Source: Rachicladosporium sp. CCFEE 5018
Lineage: Eukaryota; Ascomycota; Dothideomycetes; Cladosporiales; Cladosporiaceae
NCBI GenBank assembly: GCA_002077045.2
Contig: KZ111204.1
Coordinates: 1 to 34,702 of the forward strand
DNA length: 34,702 bases
Reading direction: 5' to 3'
Positions 9,288-20,700 of the stretch are shown in pieces. Each line of letters opens with the position of its first letter. Position 1 is the stretch's first letter. The notes under the pieces were generated by a model. It ran no database searches. It was not told the DNA's origin and was given only the letters and a program-made list of their open reading frames with translations. Made by a program: the position numbers and the translations under genes.

Positions 9288-11588
9288 TCAGGACGTAAGA
9301 CTCGTGCCATCGCTGTCCACGAGATCATAGACTGACCTCTCGTTTCTCTGCACTGTGTGCCGCCTCCTCGCTTGACTCGTGACATGCCCAGTCGGTACCC
9401 TGCGCATCTGCGGTCTGGCTACGACCTCTCCTTTGAATCGTCGTGGGTTCAGTACTGTCGTCGCTGGTGCCGCACGAATGTTCGTCGGCCGCCCAGGAGT
9501 CGGTACATATACATCGGCGTCCTCGATCTCGTCCTGTTCGACCTCTATACTGCTGTGTGCGTGGCCATCTTCCCGCGGGGGCACGATGTTCGGAGCTCCG
9601 ATATGTTCATCATTACTGAGAGGAGCGACGCTAGAAGTCCTGCCGGTCACAAAGAGTGATGTTGCTTGTTGTTGCCCGGAGGTAGCAATCGGTGAGATAA
9701 GCTCAAGGGCTTCATCGTAGGCATTGGAAGGTCTGGTTCCTCCACCTTGATCCCATTGCGCGCTCCCATCGCTGCTCTGGCTGCCAATGATGAAACGCCG
9801 CCAGATGGCATCCGCATCATCGTCGTTAACGATAATCGGAACCTTGGCTTCCAGTGGTGTTCTCGATATGGGCAGCGCCGCCAATGCACGGATCTGTTGG
9901 AGCGACGCCGATGGCGATTGACAGACCGCCGTATCACTGTTATCGAGGTCCCCCTCGTGAGATGTATGCACTGTGTGCATAGCGACCTGAGTACCCGCGC
10001 CGTATGGAGTCGAGAGTGACTCGCCACTGTACGGTACCTGTACGTCCAGCTCGTGGTGCCCTGCAAGTATGGTGCTGGAAGACGTGTCCTCATGACGGCT
10101 ATCAGAGTGAAGCGCTCGACCAGATAGCTGGCTCAAATGAGCCTTACGCAAGCCAACCATATCTTGCCAGCTTGTTCCGGGCACACTGTCGACTGAGCTA
10201 GTCTTGGGCAAGTTGCTGATCTCCAGGACAGTTGGAGGCTGCAAAGCTTCAGGTACGTGTGGGCGAGCTTCCGTGATCGAAGTGGCGATATGTTCGCTAG
10301 AGGACGCCATAGCGAGTCGCGATGCAGCATCGTCATGCCGGCTTGGGATTCCGAGCATTGTCCGCCATGGTACATCGTCGCTAGACTCGCCGTCGCGGGT
10401 GTTGCTGTCTATGTGGGGATGCTCTTGCAACTCGCTTTGCAGCTGCACCACTCCCGCAACGATGTGTTGCAGCGGATCATGAGGTGCTACTTCGTTAGAG
10501 TTTGAATCCTGGACGTGGAGGGGATAACTTTGAGTAACTTGGCTTTGCTGCTCGAATGCTGATGTGGAGTGTAGAGCTTGTGTGACCTCTCCATGACCCT
10601 GGCTGATATTTTGTGAGTTCGCGACCGAGCTGCTTAGGCCAGTAAACTGGGGTACAGCCATCTGACTGCCGGCTTGGGCGTACACTGAGCCTTCAAGATT
10701 TGCGCGTGGTCGTTCAGTAGGTCGCTGTGGAATCTCAACCTGATCTGCGTCAAAGACGTCACCATCCACGCCGAGTAGCATCGAATCTTCGGATTGCGCG
10801 TACTGTCGTTTGGTGGCCGAACGAAATTGTACGTCACTAGCTTCGCTAGACACTCGAGAAGCCGCAGTCTGGCTTGCAAAGGCATCGGTGCCAATCTTGA
10901 TCTTGATCCTGTTGTCATCACCCTGTAAAGCGCCGCTCATGTAAGGCTCGACCAGTAGGAGGCGGTCTTCAAAGATCGGTGTAACAAGACGGCGCTGGGC
11001 AGGCATTGCCTTCTGCGAGCCACTCTTGCTGATCTTCCTCCGTCGACCGATGCGATCTCGTTCACTGACTGTCGGGAACTTCATGCGAAGTGGTCTCGTA
11101 GGCGCGAGCTTCAGCCAATCACTTTGTGCCAGTAGCTTTCGCCGATTCGCCAACAGTAGAATCTCCTCGTCGTTTATGGCTCCACCGTGCGGATCGCGGT
11201 CACGGGCAGCACATCGCGAGGCTTCGCGGTCGGTGTGCGCTTCGGCAGCAACGTCGGCATGGTCCCTAGCGTCGGGCATCCTGCTCTCCCTGGTCGAGCG
11301 ACAGCGCTGATGCGTGACTGTCTGTGACAGGTGATTGCTGCGCTGAAGCTCTCGGCCATCGACTGCAGGACGTCCCGGAAGAGCACTGCTCAAGTGCGAT
11401 TGCGATGTCGGATGTAGACGCCGGTTGGAATCTATGATACTTGGGATTTGCCAGTGGGGTGGTTGACCCGGGCTGTCTCCAGGCGGGAGATTGGCTCTGG
11501 CCTTCGCGAAGTGAGCCATTTGCTTTTGCACCACTGCATTGTTCTTTGTGGTAGCATATCGCCGTCGTGTTCCACCAGTCCAGTCCAT
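9288..11588 (-). CDS. Conserved-looking fungal protein of unknown function (766 aa, mostly disordered)
   Basis: A single long frame with ATG at 11588. I do not recognise a named domain. Two segments look conserved rather than random. The N-terminal basic block (about residues 3-31) has W-T-G-G-T-R-R-R followed by NNAVVQKQMAHFAKARANL. A second block (about 142-195) reads LLANRRKLLAQSDWLKL, then RPLRMKFP and ERDRIGRRRKISKS. Between and after these the chain is rich in Ser, Gln, Asp and Thr and has little predicted order. A basic tail carries RPTNIRAAP, NPRRFKGEV and RRRHTVQRNE, and ends in an acidic SVYDLVDSDG. The repeated basic clusters suggest a nuclear or nucleic-acid-associated protein, which is inference. 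Sequence upstream of the ATG (11589-11740) has splice-like signals, so a 5' UTR intron or a further N-terminal exon is possible. Confidence 0.75.
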   Translation of the reverse strand: MDWTGGTRRRYATTKNNAVVQKQMAHFAKARANLPPGDSPGQPPHWQIPSIIDSNRRLHPTSQSHLSSALPGRPAVDGRELQRSNHLSQTVTHQRCRSTRESRMPDARDHADVAAEAHTDREASRCAARDRDPHGGAINDEEILLLANRRKLLAQSDWLKLAPTRPLRMKFPTVSERDRIGRRRKISKSGSQKAMPAQRRLVTPIFEDRLLLVEPYMSGALQGDDNRIKIKIGTDAFASQTAASRVSSEASDVQFRSATKRQYAQSEDSMLLGVDGDVFDADQVEIPQRPTERPRANLEGSVYAQAGSQMAVPQFTGLSSSVANSQNISQGHGEVTQALHSTSAFEQQSQVTQSYPLHVQDSNSNEVAPHDPLQHIVAGVVQLQSELQEHPHIDSNTRDGESSDDVPWRTMLGIPSRHDDAASRLAMASSSEHIATSITEARPHVPEALQPPTVLEISNLPKTSSVDSVPGTSWQDMVGLRKAHLSQLSGRALHSDSRHEDTSSSTILAGHHELDVQVPYSGESLSTPYGAGTQVAMHTVHTSHEGDLDNSDTAVCQSPSASLQQIRALAALPISRTPLEAKVPIIVNDDDADAIWRRFIIGSQSSDGSAQWDQGGGTRPSNAYDEALELISPIATSGQQQATSLFVTGRTSSVAPLSNDEHIGAPNIVPPREDGHAHSSIEVEQDEIEDADVYVPTPGRPTNIRAAPATTVLNPRRFKGEVVARPQMRRVPTGHVTSQARRRHTVQRNERSVYDLVDSDGTSLTS

Positions 11589-13010
11589 GATGAAGCTGAT
11601 GTCTTCTATGTGCGGTGGCGAGGAGGTGAGGTCTGTATAAGCTTCGAGACGAGGTCGTACCTGCCATCTGCTGTGAGACCACTCCTTCTCCCAATGTCTC
11701 TACAACATCCCACATCAGCAACCCATACCGATGGAACAAAATGAATGGTGCTTATCACGTCGACAAGTCAGAGCAGAGTACGAAATCGGCAACGCCTGTT
11801 ACGTGCTCCCTGGTCGGTCGAAACTTACATCATCCTCGTTTGTTGCTGTATTGACCTACGATGCTGACCATCGCATTTACCGCGACATTTCCTGGAGCAC
11901 ACTGCCCTAGGAAGTCCATCCATGAGTGCACTTGACGGCTGAAGCACTTCCTCTCTACAACGCGCTGCCTGGCTTGTACAGCGATTTTCAGCTTGACGCA
12001 GACTTCTTCATCATTAAGCGGATCATATTGGAGCTGTGACGACAAGTCTAGCGCGTGTCAATGAGCTGCATGATAGCTTGCACGCACCAACGGCACGGCC
12101 GCCTGGTATGCCTGATGGATCGAAGATACGAAGCATGTTGAGACGTTGACATGCAGCGGTAAGTCGTAGCGGCGGCGCGTCTGCGGTCGGCATGAAGTGA
12201 CGCAACGCGGCATATTCACGCAGACACGTGGGATCTCATGCGAAATCATTGACGAGGTCACATCAGCATCAACGTCGAAACTCGACTGATGGGTGGAGTG
12301 CAACCATCTTGTCTTCACCACACATGGTACACGACATGTCGGACTGACTTCCGCATGTGTGACGTTGAAGACGGAGGCTCTCGCCGGAAATGAGAGTTCG
12401 CAAGGACATCACTTGCAACAGAACGTCATTGGCCAATCCTCGAGCAAACGCTTACGGTGCGGTGTTTAGTACCGGCAGCTCATCGCGATCTCATCGAGAA
12501 TCAGCAATCTGCATGGCAGACCATGCAACTACTCCGACAGGACCGCGTCAAAGGTGGCAGGTACGTGTCATGTCGACGAAACCTCGCTGCGTGTCAGCAC
12601 ACTTTCGGCAGCATCTCGCGGTGGCTTGCAGAAGGCGTTTGCAAAACCGCGATAAGCTATCGGGAAGCTCACGGACTGTTTCGAGAAATTCCTCGCCCCA
12701 CTACAGGTCCCTCCAAAAATCCATGAGCATCTTTGGTTGGATCAGATGCAAAACACGACGAGGCCATCCTTGGCCAAGCACATGTCATGCTGCCCCGATG
12801 GTACCTGGAGCGTCATATAATACTACGGCCGGTCTCCGGCAGCCTTGTGAGCCCACTCTATCCCCATCTTTCAAAACATAGCTTTCCTTCCTGTCGATAT
12901 CCTTTCATAGCAAATTCCTGTCATCATTCAAGCAGCCTATCCTTCGATTTTGAACCCTCTGTAATCGCCCTTGACCAACGCCACTGATCTGTGCCACACT
13001 TGATTCCAAG
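11589..13010. promoter_or_regulatory. Divergent intergenic region, unknown 766-aa gene / HAD hydrolase
   Basis: About 1.4 kb with the start sites of the two flanking genes. A TATA-like catataata is at 12814-12822, about 190 bp before the HAD ATG, followed by a pyrimidine-rich leader. A 70-codon open stretch on the minus strand (11830-12045) lacks an ATG but lies between tcacag and gtaagt splice-like signals; it is discussed under rejected items. Otherwise nothing recognisable. Confidence 0.4.
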
Positions 13011-14401
13011 ATGTCTGTCCTACCACCCTCGAGACCGCGGACCTTCCGCCGCCTCAGCTCCAAAGATGCCACCGCTGCGCAGCTCAATGCTCGGTCGCCA
13101 ACGGTGGTGGTACCGCCGCAACATCTCATGGCGCCTAGCGATGCCCATGAGGTCGCTGCGGCGATGGAGCTGGCAAGACACGAACTGGAAGCATACTCAG
13201 ATCCACTGTCGACACCAAGCACCCCTCCAAAATCCAATACAACCGATAAATACGCCTTCGCCTTCGATATCGATGGAGTCTTGATCCGAGGAGGAAGACC
13301 AATTCCAGAAGCTATCGAAGCCATGAAGGTGCTGAACGGGCAGAACGTTTACGGCGTGAAGATGTACGACATGCCCAAATGCACCGAATACGCTCTCATA
13401 CTAACAAAACATGCAGTCCATACATCTTCGTGACGAACGGCGGCGGCAAGACCGAGCAAGAGCGCTGCATACAGCTGAGCAAGCAAATGGAGATCGAAGT
13501 GTCACCTGGACAATTCATCTGCGGCCATACTCCGATGCGTGAGATGGCAGCAAAGTACGGCACTGTCCTTGTGGTCGGCGGAGAAGGCGAGAAGTGCAGA
13601 CAAGTAGCAGAAGGCTACGGATTCAAGGATGTCGTAACACCCGGCGACATCATCAAGGACAACCCAGATACCACGCCCTTCCGCAAACTCACGAAGGAGG
13701 AGTACGACAGCTCGCGAGCTCGAGACTTCAGCAAGACAGAGATAGAAGCCATCTTCGTCTTCGCTGACTCCCGCGACTGGGCTGGCGACCAGCAGATCAT
13801 CCTCGACTTGTTGCTTTCGAAGCGAGGCGTCCTGGGCACAAGATCGGAGACCTTCGACGACGGACCTCCAGTCTTCTTCTCGCACAACGATGTCGTCTGG
13901 TCCGCCTCCCACGATCTCACACGACTAGGAATGGGCGCTTTGCGATTGTCGCTGGAGGCCATGTACAAGGCAGTCACTGGCAAAGAGCTCAACACGACCG
14001 CCTACGGCAAACCCCAAATCGGCACCTTCCAATTCGCCACACGCCTACTACAGCAATGGCGAAAAGACACCCACGGCATCGACGCGCCTCCCGAGACAGT
14101 CTACTTTGTGGGCGACACGCCCGAGTCCGACATCAGAGGTACGAACGACTTCAACAAGACGAGTGAGAATACTTGGTACTCGATATTGGTCAGGACGGGG
14201 GTGTATGAGGAAGGAACAAAGCCGAAGTTCGAGCCGAAATTCACGGCGGATCATGTGCTCGAGGCTGTGCTGCATGGCGTTGAGAGGGAGCAGCGGAAGG
14301 AGTTGAGGCAGACGCTGGAGGCGACGCAGACGGCATTGGATGAGATTGCTATCGATGACGAGCCGACCGCTGGTGAGAAGAAGGCGGAGAAGTCGTCGTG
14401 A
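13011..14401 (+). CDS. HAD-superfamily subfamily IIA hydrolase, CECR5/YKR070W-like
   Basis: Two exons, 13011-13363 and 13417-14401, encode 445 residues. The 53-nt intron starts gtacga, carries an ACTAAC branch site and ends atgcag; splicing joins Lys-Ile to PYIFVTNGGGKTE, exactly as the family requires. HAD motifs are all visible: motif I FAFDIDGVLIRGG (nucleophile and acid/base Asp), motif II Thr in FVTNGGG, a Lys for motif III in the C-terminal half, and motif IV VYFVGDTPESDIRG. The cap lies between motifs II and IV, as in subfamily IIA. The N-terminal 80 residues are basic and Ser/Pro rich, with RPRTFRRLSSK near the start, consistent with mitochondrial targeting as suggested for CECR5 proteins. 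Substrate unknown; members are annotated as phosphatases. The C-terminus is a charged helix. The ATG has A at -3. Confidence 0.92.
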
Positions 14402-15476
14402 GGTTCTGGAGATGGTCACTCTGCAGGCATAGACTGTGCGACGCATGATTGCATTGGATTACAAGGTGGCGTTTGACTGGGTTGGCTGAAATACCGCACG
14501 ATACAAAGCTATCGATAGCGCATTGCCAAGAGGCATGTGATGGATCTACTCGACTAGACTCGATAGACATACCCCATGAAGATACATAGAGAGAGATAGA
14601 GTACATAGAAAGAGGGAATGAAGTGAATGCCCTTCATGATCCGCTGACTTACACCCCTATTCCCATTGAGTCGGTGCTATTCCCTGTCTTGAAGGGCCTC
14701 GGGGAGCTGTATGTCATAGAATATCGCCAGTCTCTCGCCTAGTCCGTCTGCGCTAGAGTGCGCAGCATGCCTGGGCAGGAGGCATCTCGTCAACGGTTGT
14801 CGGCTGTTATATATTTAGCCCTGGCCACTCATGTGAGAGCCTCCGCATTGCAGTCGCTGCGCATTATTGCGTACAAGAGCAGTGCCAAGTCGACCCGTGT
14901 CAGACCTGGTCGCCAATTCTGCAGTACGGTTGACTTCCAACTGAAAGAACCCGCCATTTGCTGCACTACACTGAACACGCTATAGTCCGTCAGTGCGTGG
15001 GAGAGATCCGTTACTTAAGTTGAGGAGCTAGTCGTGCTGCGTCGCGGTGTCTTTGATCGATCGTCGCGGTTCCAGCGAACAGTTGCAGTCCTAGGGTAGA
15101 TTAGTACAGCAGGGAGCGAAGATCGTAAGCTTGATCTGACTGTGAGGATATCACGGCCATATAGTAGTTTTTAAATATGTTTTGTTGCACCGACGTGATA
15201 CTTATCACAGCAATATGCCGGCTTTATCGCTATAGCTGTCCGATTAAAACTCCGCTCAGTATACAGTTGCGGATCAGGCGGTCACACAGCGAACGGCAGG
15301 TGCGATCTCATCCCGAAGGTTATACAGAGCTCACCCTCTCGCCACCATATCTGCAAGACAGCTCCCTTGACGAGACAAGCAAGCTGCTTCGTCCCAGTTC
15401 AGACTCGAAGTCGTCACGATGCGAACATTGGGACTGAAGTCGGCAGTCGCATCTTCAGACCGTCTGTATACCAAAA
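14402..15476. other. Long convergent 3'-3' gap, HAD hydrolase / GTPase
   Basis: 1,075 bp between two gene ends, much longer than the other tail-to-tail gaps here (about 300-610 bp). It includes a purine-rich run near 14580-14615 and an AT-rich patch near 15160-15260. No open frame has a protein-like composition and no tRNA fold was found by eye. It might hold long 3' UTRs or a non-coding transcript. Confidence 0.5.
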
Positions 15477-16943
15477 CTACGCCCGTCCGACTTTGAACGA
15501 CAGGATCTACAACGTCGAAGTCAGCTGCGCTAGCTCTCTCACCACCACGATCTGTAAACACAGGAAGGGTACTCACATCCAACTTCCCCACCGCCACAAT
15601 CTCCTCTTCACTAACCCTCACTCCACCCACAGTCTCGACAAAAGCCAACGGCGCATCGCCCATGATCTTCCGATACACGTCCGCGACCGTGCTGCCCTTT
15701 TTGACCAACACGCAGTCCCTGAAGACAGCCTTCTCGTGTCCACTACTGTCCTTCTCCGCTCCGCCACCACCGCCGAAAGTAGAGATGTTCCGGACTGGGA
15801 ACACTGGCACGAGACCGAGCACGTCGGCAGCGCGAGAGAGCACTTGATTGACTCCCGTCGAGCCGAAGCGGTAGAGAACCATGTCCTTTAGGTTTGATAT
15901 TCGGCTCTTCAGCTTCTCGTCTAGCTCTCTTAGTCCACCTCCATCTTCCTCGCCATTTTCTATCAAGTCCTCTCTCGTGTCCACAAACTCCGACCCGGGC
16001 GTATAACGGATATAGTTCTGCTTCGCCAGCCTCCTCAGAAAGACCTCACTGATCGCCGAGCAGAGCACCAATCGTTCAGGCGGATGCTGCTTAGCGATCT
16101 TGGCGACATTCTTGTCAGCGTCCGGGTGATCGATCTTATTCAGCGAAATGACAGTGGGGAACTTCTCGTCGACGAAACCGTGGACTACACGAGCAATGGT
16201 GTGGTTGTCCCAGTCTTGCAGTGGCTGCTTGAGGGCTAGCTTGTCCAGTGTGCGTGCCACGACAGCAGCAGTCGAGCCGTAGCCTGAGAATTGGCCTTGC
16301 AATGTTTCCACTGCAGTAGCTTTGATAGCCGTATGTCTCCTCTTCAAGCCACCCCATTTCTGCATTAAATTACCGAGAACCCAGCTCACGATCTCGGACT
16401 TCAGCCATGCAATGTCGACACTCGGATCATAGCCTCGCGTCGCCTTGCCCTCTGCGTCCGTCGTCCCGCTGACATCGACAACGTGGATCAGAGCATCGGC
16501 ATGCCGGAGGTCGTCGAGAAATTTGTTGCCGAGACCTTTGCCTTCGTGAGCACCCGGGACGAGACCAGCAACGTCGAGGAGTTCGATGGGTACGCTTCGC
16601 GTGCCGGATTGGCAGACGCCGTGGTTGGGCTTACATCGTCGTTGAAGCGGTGGAGGGTCAGGTGGTGTGGACGGTGTGTTATTGGGCAGGGTAGTCCGCG
16701 AGCAGGCGCATGGGATGTGAAGGTACCCGACGGCTCGATTAGGGTCTATGGTCGTGAAGGGAAAGTTGCCTGGGTGTCTGAGTCAGTCTGGCTGCTTGAG
16801 AGCTAATGCACAGTGGCCGGCTTCGATCGATCGGAGTAGGAGGGCGCACCTACTTTCGCAGTGGTGTCGGTCAGGGAGTTCAGAGTAGTACTCTTGCCAG
16901 AACTGGGCTTGCCGACGAGCGCGATCAATGGATCACGCGGCAT
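15477..16943 (-). CDS. Obg/YchF-family GTPase of the YGR210C type
   Basis: Three exons on the minus strand, 16943-16850, 16769-15577 and 15506-15477, give 438 residues. Intron 1 (16849-16770) is gtgcgc...cccag and restores AKVGNFPFTTIDPN. Intron 2 (15576-15507) is gtgagt...ttgtag and leads into a 10-codon last exon encoding ILSFKVGRA and the stop, so the C-terminus reads VGKLD-ILSFKVGRA, the expected family ending. GTPase motifs: G1 GKPSSGKST, G3 DVAGLVPG with GKGLGNKFLDDLRHAD after it, and G4 NKID. The C-terminal TGS domain spans the end (VRNISTF to GRA). Met16943 is chosen because the family begins MPRDPLI directly before the P-loop; an upstream in-frame Met at 17018 exists. Related proteins are thought to bind GTP or ATP and contact ribosomes; the precise role is not established. 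Without intron 2 the frame runs on to 15331, which is the wrong ending. Confidence 0.92.
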
Positions 16944-17423
16944 CTTGCGCGGTGGTGGATGACTTGCAGCACGGGTAACGACAGTTGGCTGATGCTGTTC
17001 CAGATCTCGAAGGCGCAAAGGCCGTTTTTGTGACAGGCCGTGCGATCTTCACGGGCCGTCACGGCACTGCAGCCACACCTACAATGCTGCCGCCGTCAGG
17101 GGACGGATTGGATGTTGGACGAGTGTCTAGATGATCCTGCTTTCACCAATATGCAGTTGGTCGGGAATGTGTGATGTCGTCGGACGATTGAGTGATTAGC
17201 ATGCCATGGCAAGATGGAAGTGTAGCAAATATATTGCATAAGATAAGCTTCATAAATTCCCGGGACCAGTAGTACAGTCTGTAGTGCCAACGAACGTGCA
17301 CCGCTCGGGGAGGGATCAGGCCTCGTGTGGGAGTGGCTTCAGGATTGTCTTGTGTACCAATAGTGACCCTCTACACCACTGCTGCCACCAGCAACCGTCC
17401 ATAGCGAGGCGTTACCCTCGTAG
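16944..17423. promoter_or_regulatory. Divergent promoter region, GTPase / Pom1-like kinase
   Basis: Head-to-head spacer of about 480 bp up to the point (17424) where the pom1 reading frame opens. It is likely to contain both promoters and perhaps a 5' exon of pom1. No defined motif could be assigned. Confidence 0.4.
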
Positions 17424-17747
17424 CCCCTTTGCAACACGACCTGTTCTCTCACATACGGCCAGCAACTTCCACAACATTCACGGCAGTCACGGTGCGGACG
17501 TGACCCTCGGCATACCGGACGCCAACAGCTGGGAGCCACTGATCTGGGAAGACCAGACAATCCACAGGTCGTCAGTGAATACGTCTCAGCACGTCTTGAA
17601 CGGAATACCCCACGCGCCAACCCAATCGCAACCCCCTTCACCGCGCTTCCGAGACCTCCAGCGCGCCTGCCGATACCTACGTCTGAGGCGGGGACTGCCA
17701 AAGCAAGTCATGGCTGCGTAGTCGGCGAACACATAATCACAGCCAGC

Positions 17748-20700
17748 ATGGACTTTGCAACTCGCTACCAACCACGCGTGCGCGCTCAGTCTTACTTGGA
17801 CAGGGAGAGGAACACGATGCCTCACGACGATTCAGGGACCGAGAGTGCGTGCAGCTACGGGCCTATGTCTTACCAGGGTATACTAACACAGGAAATCACA
17901 GACGAGTCGCTCCCACGCCGCAAGTTCCAGCGGACCACAGCCGAGACAGCAGCCACCGATCCCTTCCGAAAGCCATCACTTCCTGCGTCAGCATACCCAA
18001 ATGGGCGACAGGTGTCAGTCAGAAGGCCGAGCGTGGGACCTGCAGGTGGAGCAGTAACAGGGCCGCCCGGGTCAAGGAGACGAAGTGTAGCTGTAAGGGA
18101 GGCCGTGCATGTGAGAGTGCCGAGTGGACCGCGGGCATATCCAGAGAGCCCTGGGAAGAGGTACGTTATGCGGAAGTGCTATGAGAGGCGGCAGCATGGT
18201 TGAGAATGCATAAGACGGCATGTGTATTGGATTATGGGAAGCTTACATGACCCACAGATTCGGCAGCCAAATCTACGCCCCTTCCCCTCCAACACTCGCA
18301 GAAACCACAAACACCGCAGCCGTGACTGCCAACCGCTTCGTCCCGCCGCAGTCAACATCGGAGCCGCTGTTCGGCAACAACAACCTCGTCCGAGCAAGCT
18401 TCGGCAATCCCTCGTCCAGCGAGGACGTCGACTCCCCAGTGACACCCGCCGAGCCAGAGCATACTAATGGCGCCTTCGACTTCGTGCCGACCCTTAACTT
18501 CGATGATCTGCAAAACAGGCTCAGCACACGATTGGATGGTCCCACGAGCGCACTGCTAGGCGAGTTCCCCATCGCAGGGGGAGGCAGAGCACTTGCAAAA
18601 GCGGAAGAAATGCAGTACGAATCTACCATGGCAGTGCGGCCTACAACATCGAAGCAGCCTGGGCAGGATAGTAGTGGTGGTATGGTCAGGAGTCAGAGTT
18701 TCAGTAGGAGATTCACGGGTGGTGGCACAACCAGATCGAACGTCGGACAACCCAAGGTTCAGGAGACAGCGGCCGCGCCACCGCCAGCCAATCCCGGTTC
18801 GCGTACGAGACGACAGAGCACAATGCCACAGACATCGACGAACGTCGGTCAGCCAATGCCCACGAATCCGGTCAGGACGCCCAGGAAATCGGTCGGTCCA
18901 GGCATGTTCAGCGGACTCATGGATAGGAAGGGCAGCACACAGCAGCCCGCGCCGACTGTCACGGAGCCTACAAAGTCATCGCTAGCACGAGCGAGTAGCC
19001 TCAGCAAAGCTCGACGTATCACACTCGGTCCTGCAGCGGGGCCAGGTGCTGAGCCGCCGCGTCTGTCGACGTTGACAGCGACGACGCAATCACGACAGGC
19101 GAAGGTCAAGAGCTTGCAGCCTCCACCTCGTGATGCAGACCCGACTGCAGCTGTGGGCAGATCGCCCGGAAAGCCGAATATCAACCGTGCGACTACGCCA
19201 TCTTCAGGCGGCAATAACAAGCGCCAGTCCATGGCAGCGTCTGGGAGAGCGAGCGGTTTGGGCGCTAGGACCATCAGCCCGACTGATGCGAGACGGCTGA
19301 AGAGGATGTCGATGATGCAAGCGCCGCCGATGCCGACGAGTCTACCTATGCCGAAACAACCTCCTCCGCAGTCAGAAGATCCACCACCCACGAGCCGCTT
19401 GCCAGAGCCGCCTCGTCTGACACAGCCCTCGCCCAGTCTGATACCTCGGAAAGCCAGCACCAATCTCGCACCAACATCTGCGAGAAACTCGCCAGAGCCA
19501 CGACTACCCTTCATGCACCAGCTGACCACCCAGTCGAGCATCCAATCACTCGACACTTCGAACCTGTCGACATCTCGATTGCCAACTCCGAAGACTAGAA
19601 ATCTGCACTCGAGCTCGGCACAGTATGGTGAAGGCGAAGAGATGTGGGTGCCTCCCGTGCCGGCGATACCGAAAGCATACGAGAGTCCAAAAGAGTACGA
19701 GTTGCCATTCTTCTCGAATCTCAATGGGAATGGCAGCCGCAAGAGTAGCTTTGCCACAGTCAACTCGCTGCCTCACGATACGAGTGCATCTCTGCAGCCG
19801 ATGGAGCCACCGTCACGGACCAGCTTCGAACTTCAGACGCTCGAGACACCACGCCAGGCTATCCACAAGCGCGCGCAAACCATTGGCAGTCCGAAAGAAG
19901 CTCATGCACCTATCATGGGAAGTTTGACGGTGAAGCAGCAGCCCGAAGCAACTGGTCGCCGCAACAATAACCTACAGCCGCTTGTTCTGCCACCCCTGAA
20001 CCTTCTTCCCCTTCGCAGCTCGAGGGAAACACGTAACGCATCTTCTACCAAGCTTGGCGATGGATGTGATGATCGTAGCATGTACGGAACAGCGCAAACT
20101 CCCGAACCCATGCGACTGCCGAAGACTCCCTCGACGCCGATGACCGCCAGCAAAGCCAGCTTTTGGAAGAAGCAAGACGAGAAGAATACCGCCAACGCCG
20201 CTCGGAGCAATACCAGCCACCATATCCTCCGAGACATGATGGGCTTCGATGACTCCGTCACTCGCTTCTTCGACGATAGTGACCCGGAGACGTCGAACGG
20301 AGTGCCGATACCAGCGCAGAAGTTGCAACAGCAGCACAGGAATGCTATCACACCTTTTGCGTCAGGCTCTCTGCCTAAATCATCAGGCGAGTTTGCAGGC
20401 CTACGCGGTAGAGCCAGCTTGGAAGGCAGTGACGGGGAGTCGTTCAATCTGGGCGCCTACGAGAACTTGAAGCTGCAAGGGAGTCGACCGCTTGGTGCTC
20501 CCCAAGGTCCACGGCCACGGACGAGTGGCACCGCTGCAAGTTGGAAGACTGCACAGGAGACAGCTACCGCGAGCAGTCCTATCACCGACTATCTCACTCT
20601 CCCATATCAGCATGCTAGCAACGGCATCAACGATTCAGTGCAGAAGAAGGAAGGTGGTGGGCTACGCCGGAAGCTCAGTCTCGGATGGCGACGCAGTTCT

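Noticed and set aside
11830..12045. Minus-strand 71-residue open frame flanked by splice-like signals
   Set aside because: It has no ATG (begins TTG), stops three bases before a gtaagt, and matches no family I know. It could be an exon of an unannotated transcript, but the evidence is too thin to call a gene.
12390..12881. Plus-strand 163-residue frame
   Set aside because: Arg/Ser/Thr/His-rich with no hydrophobic core pattern, overlapped by other frames, and located in the HAD gene's upstream region.
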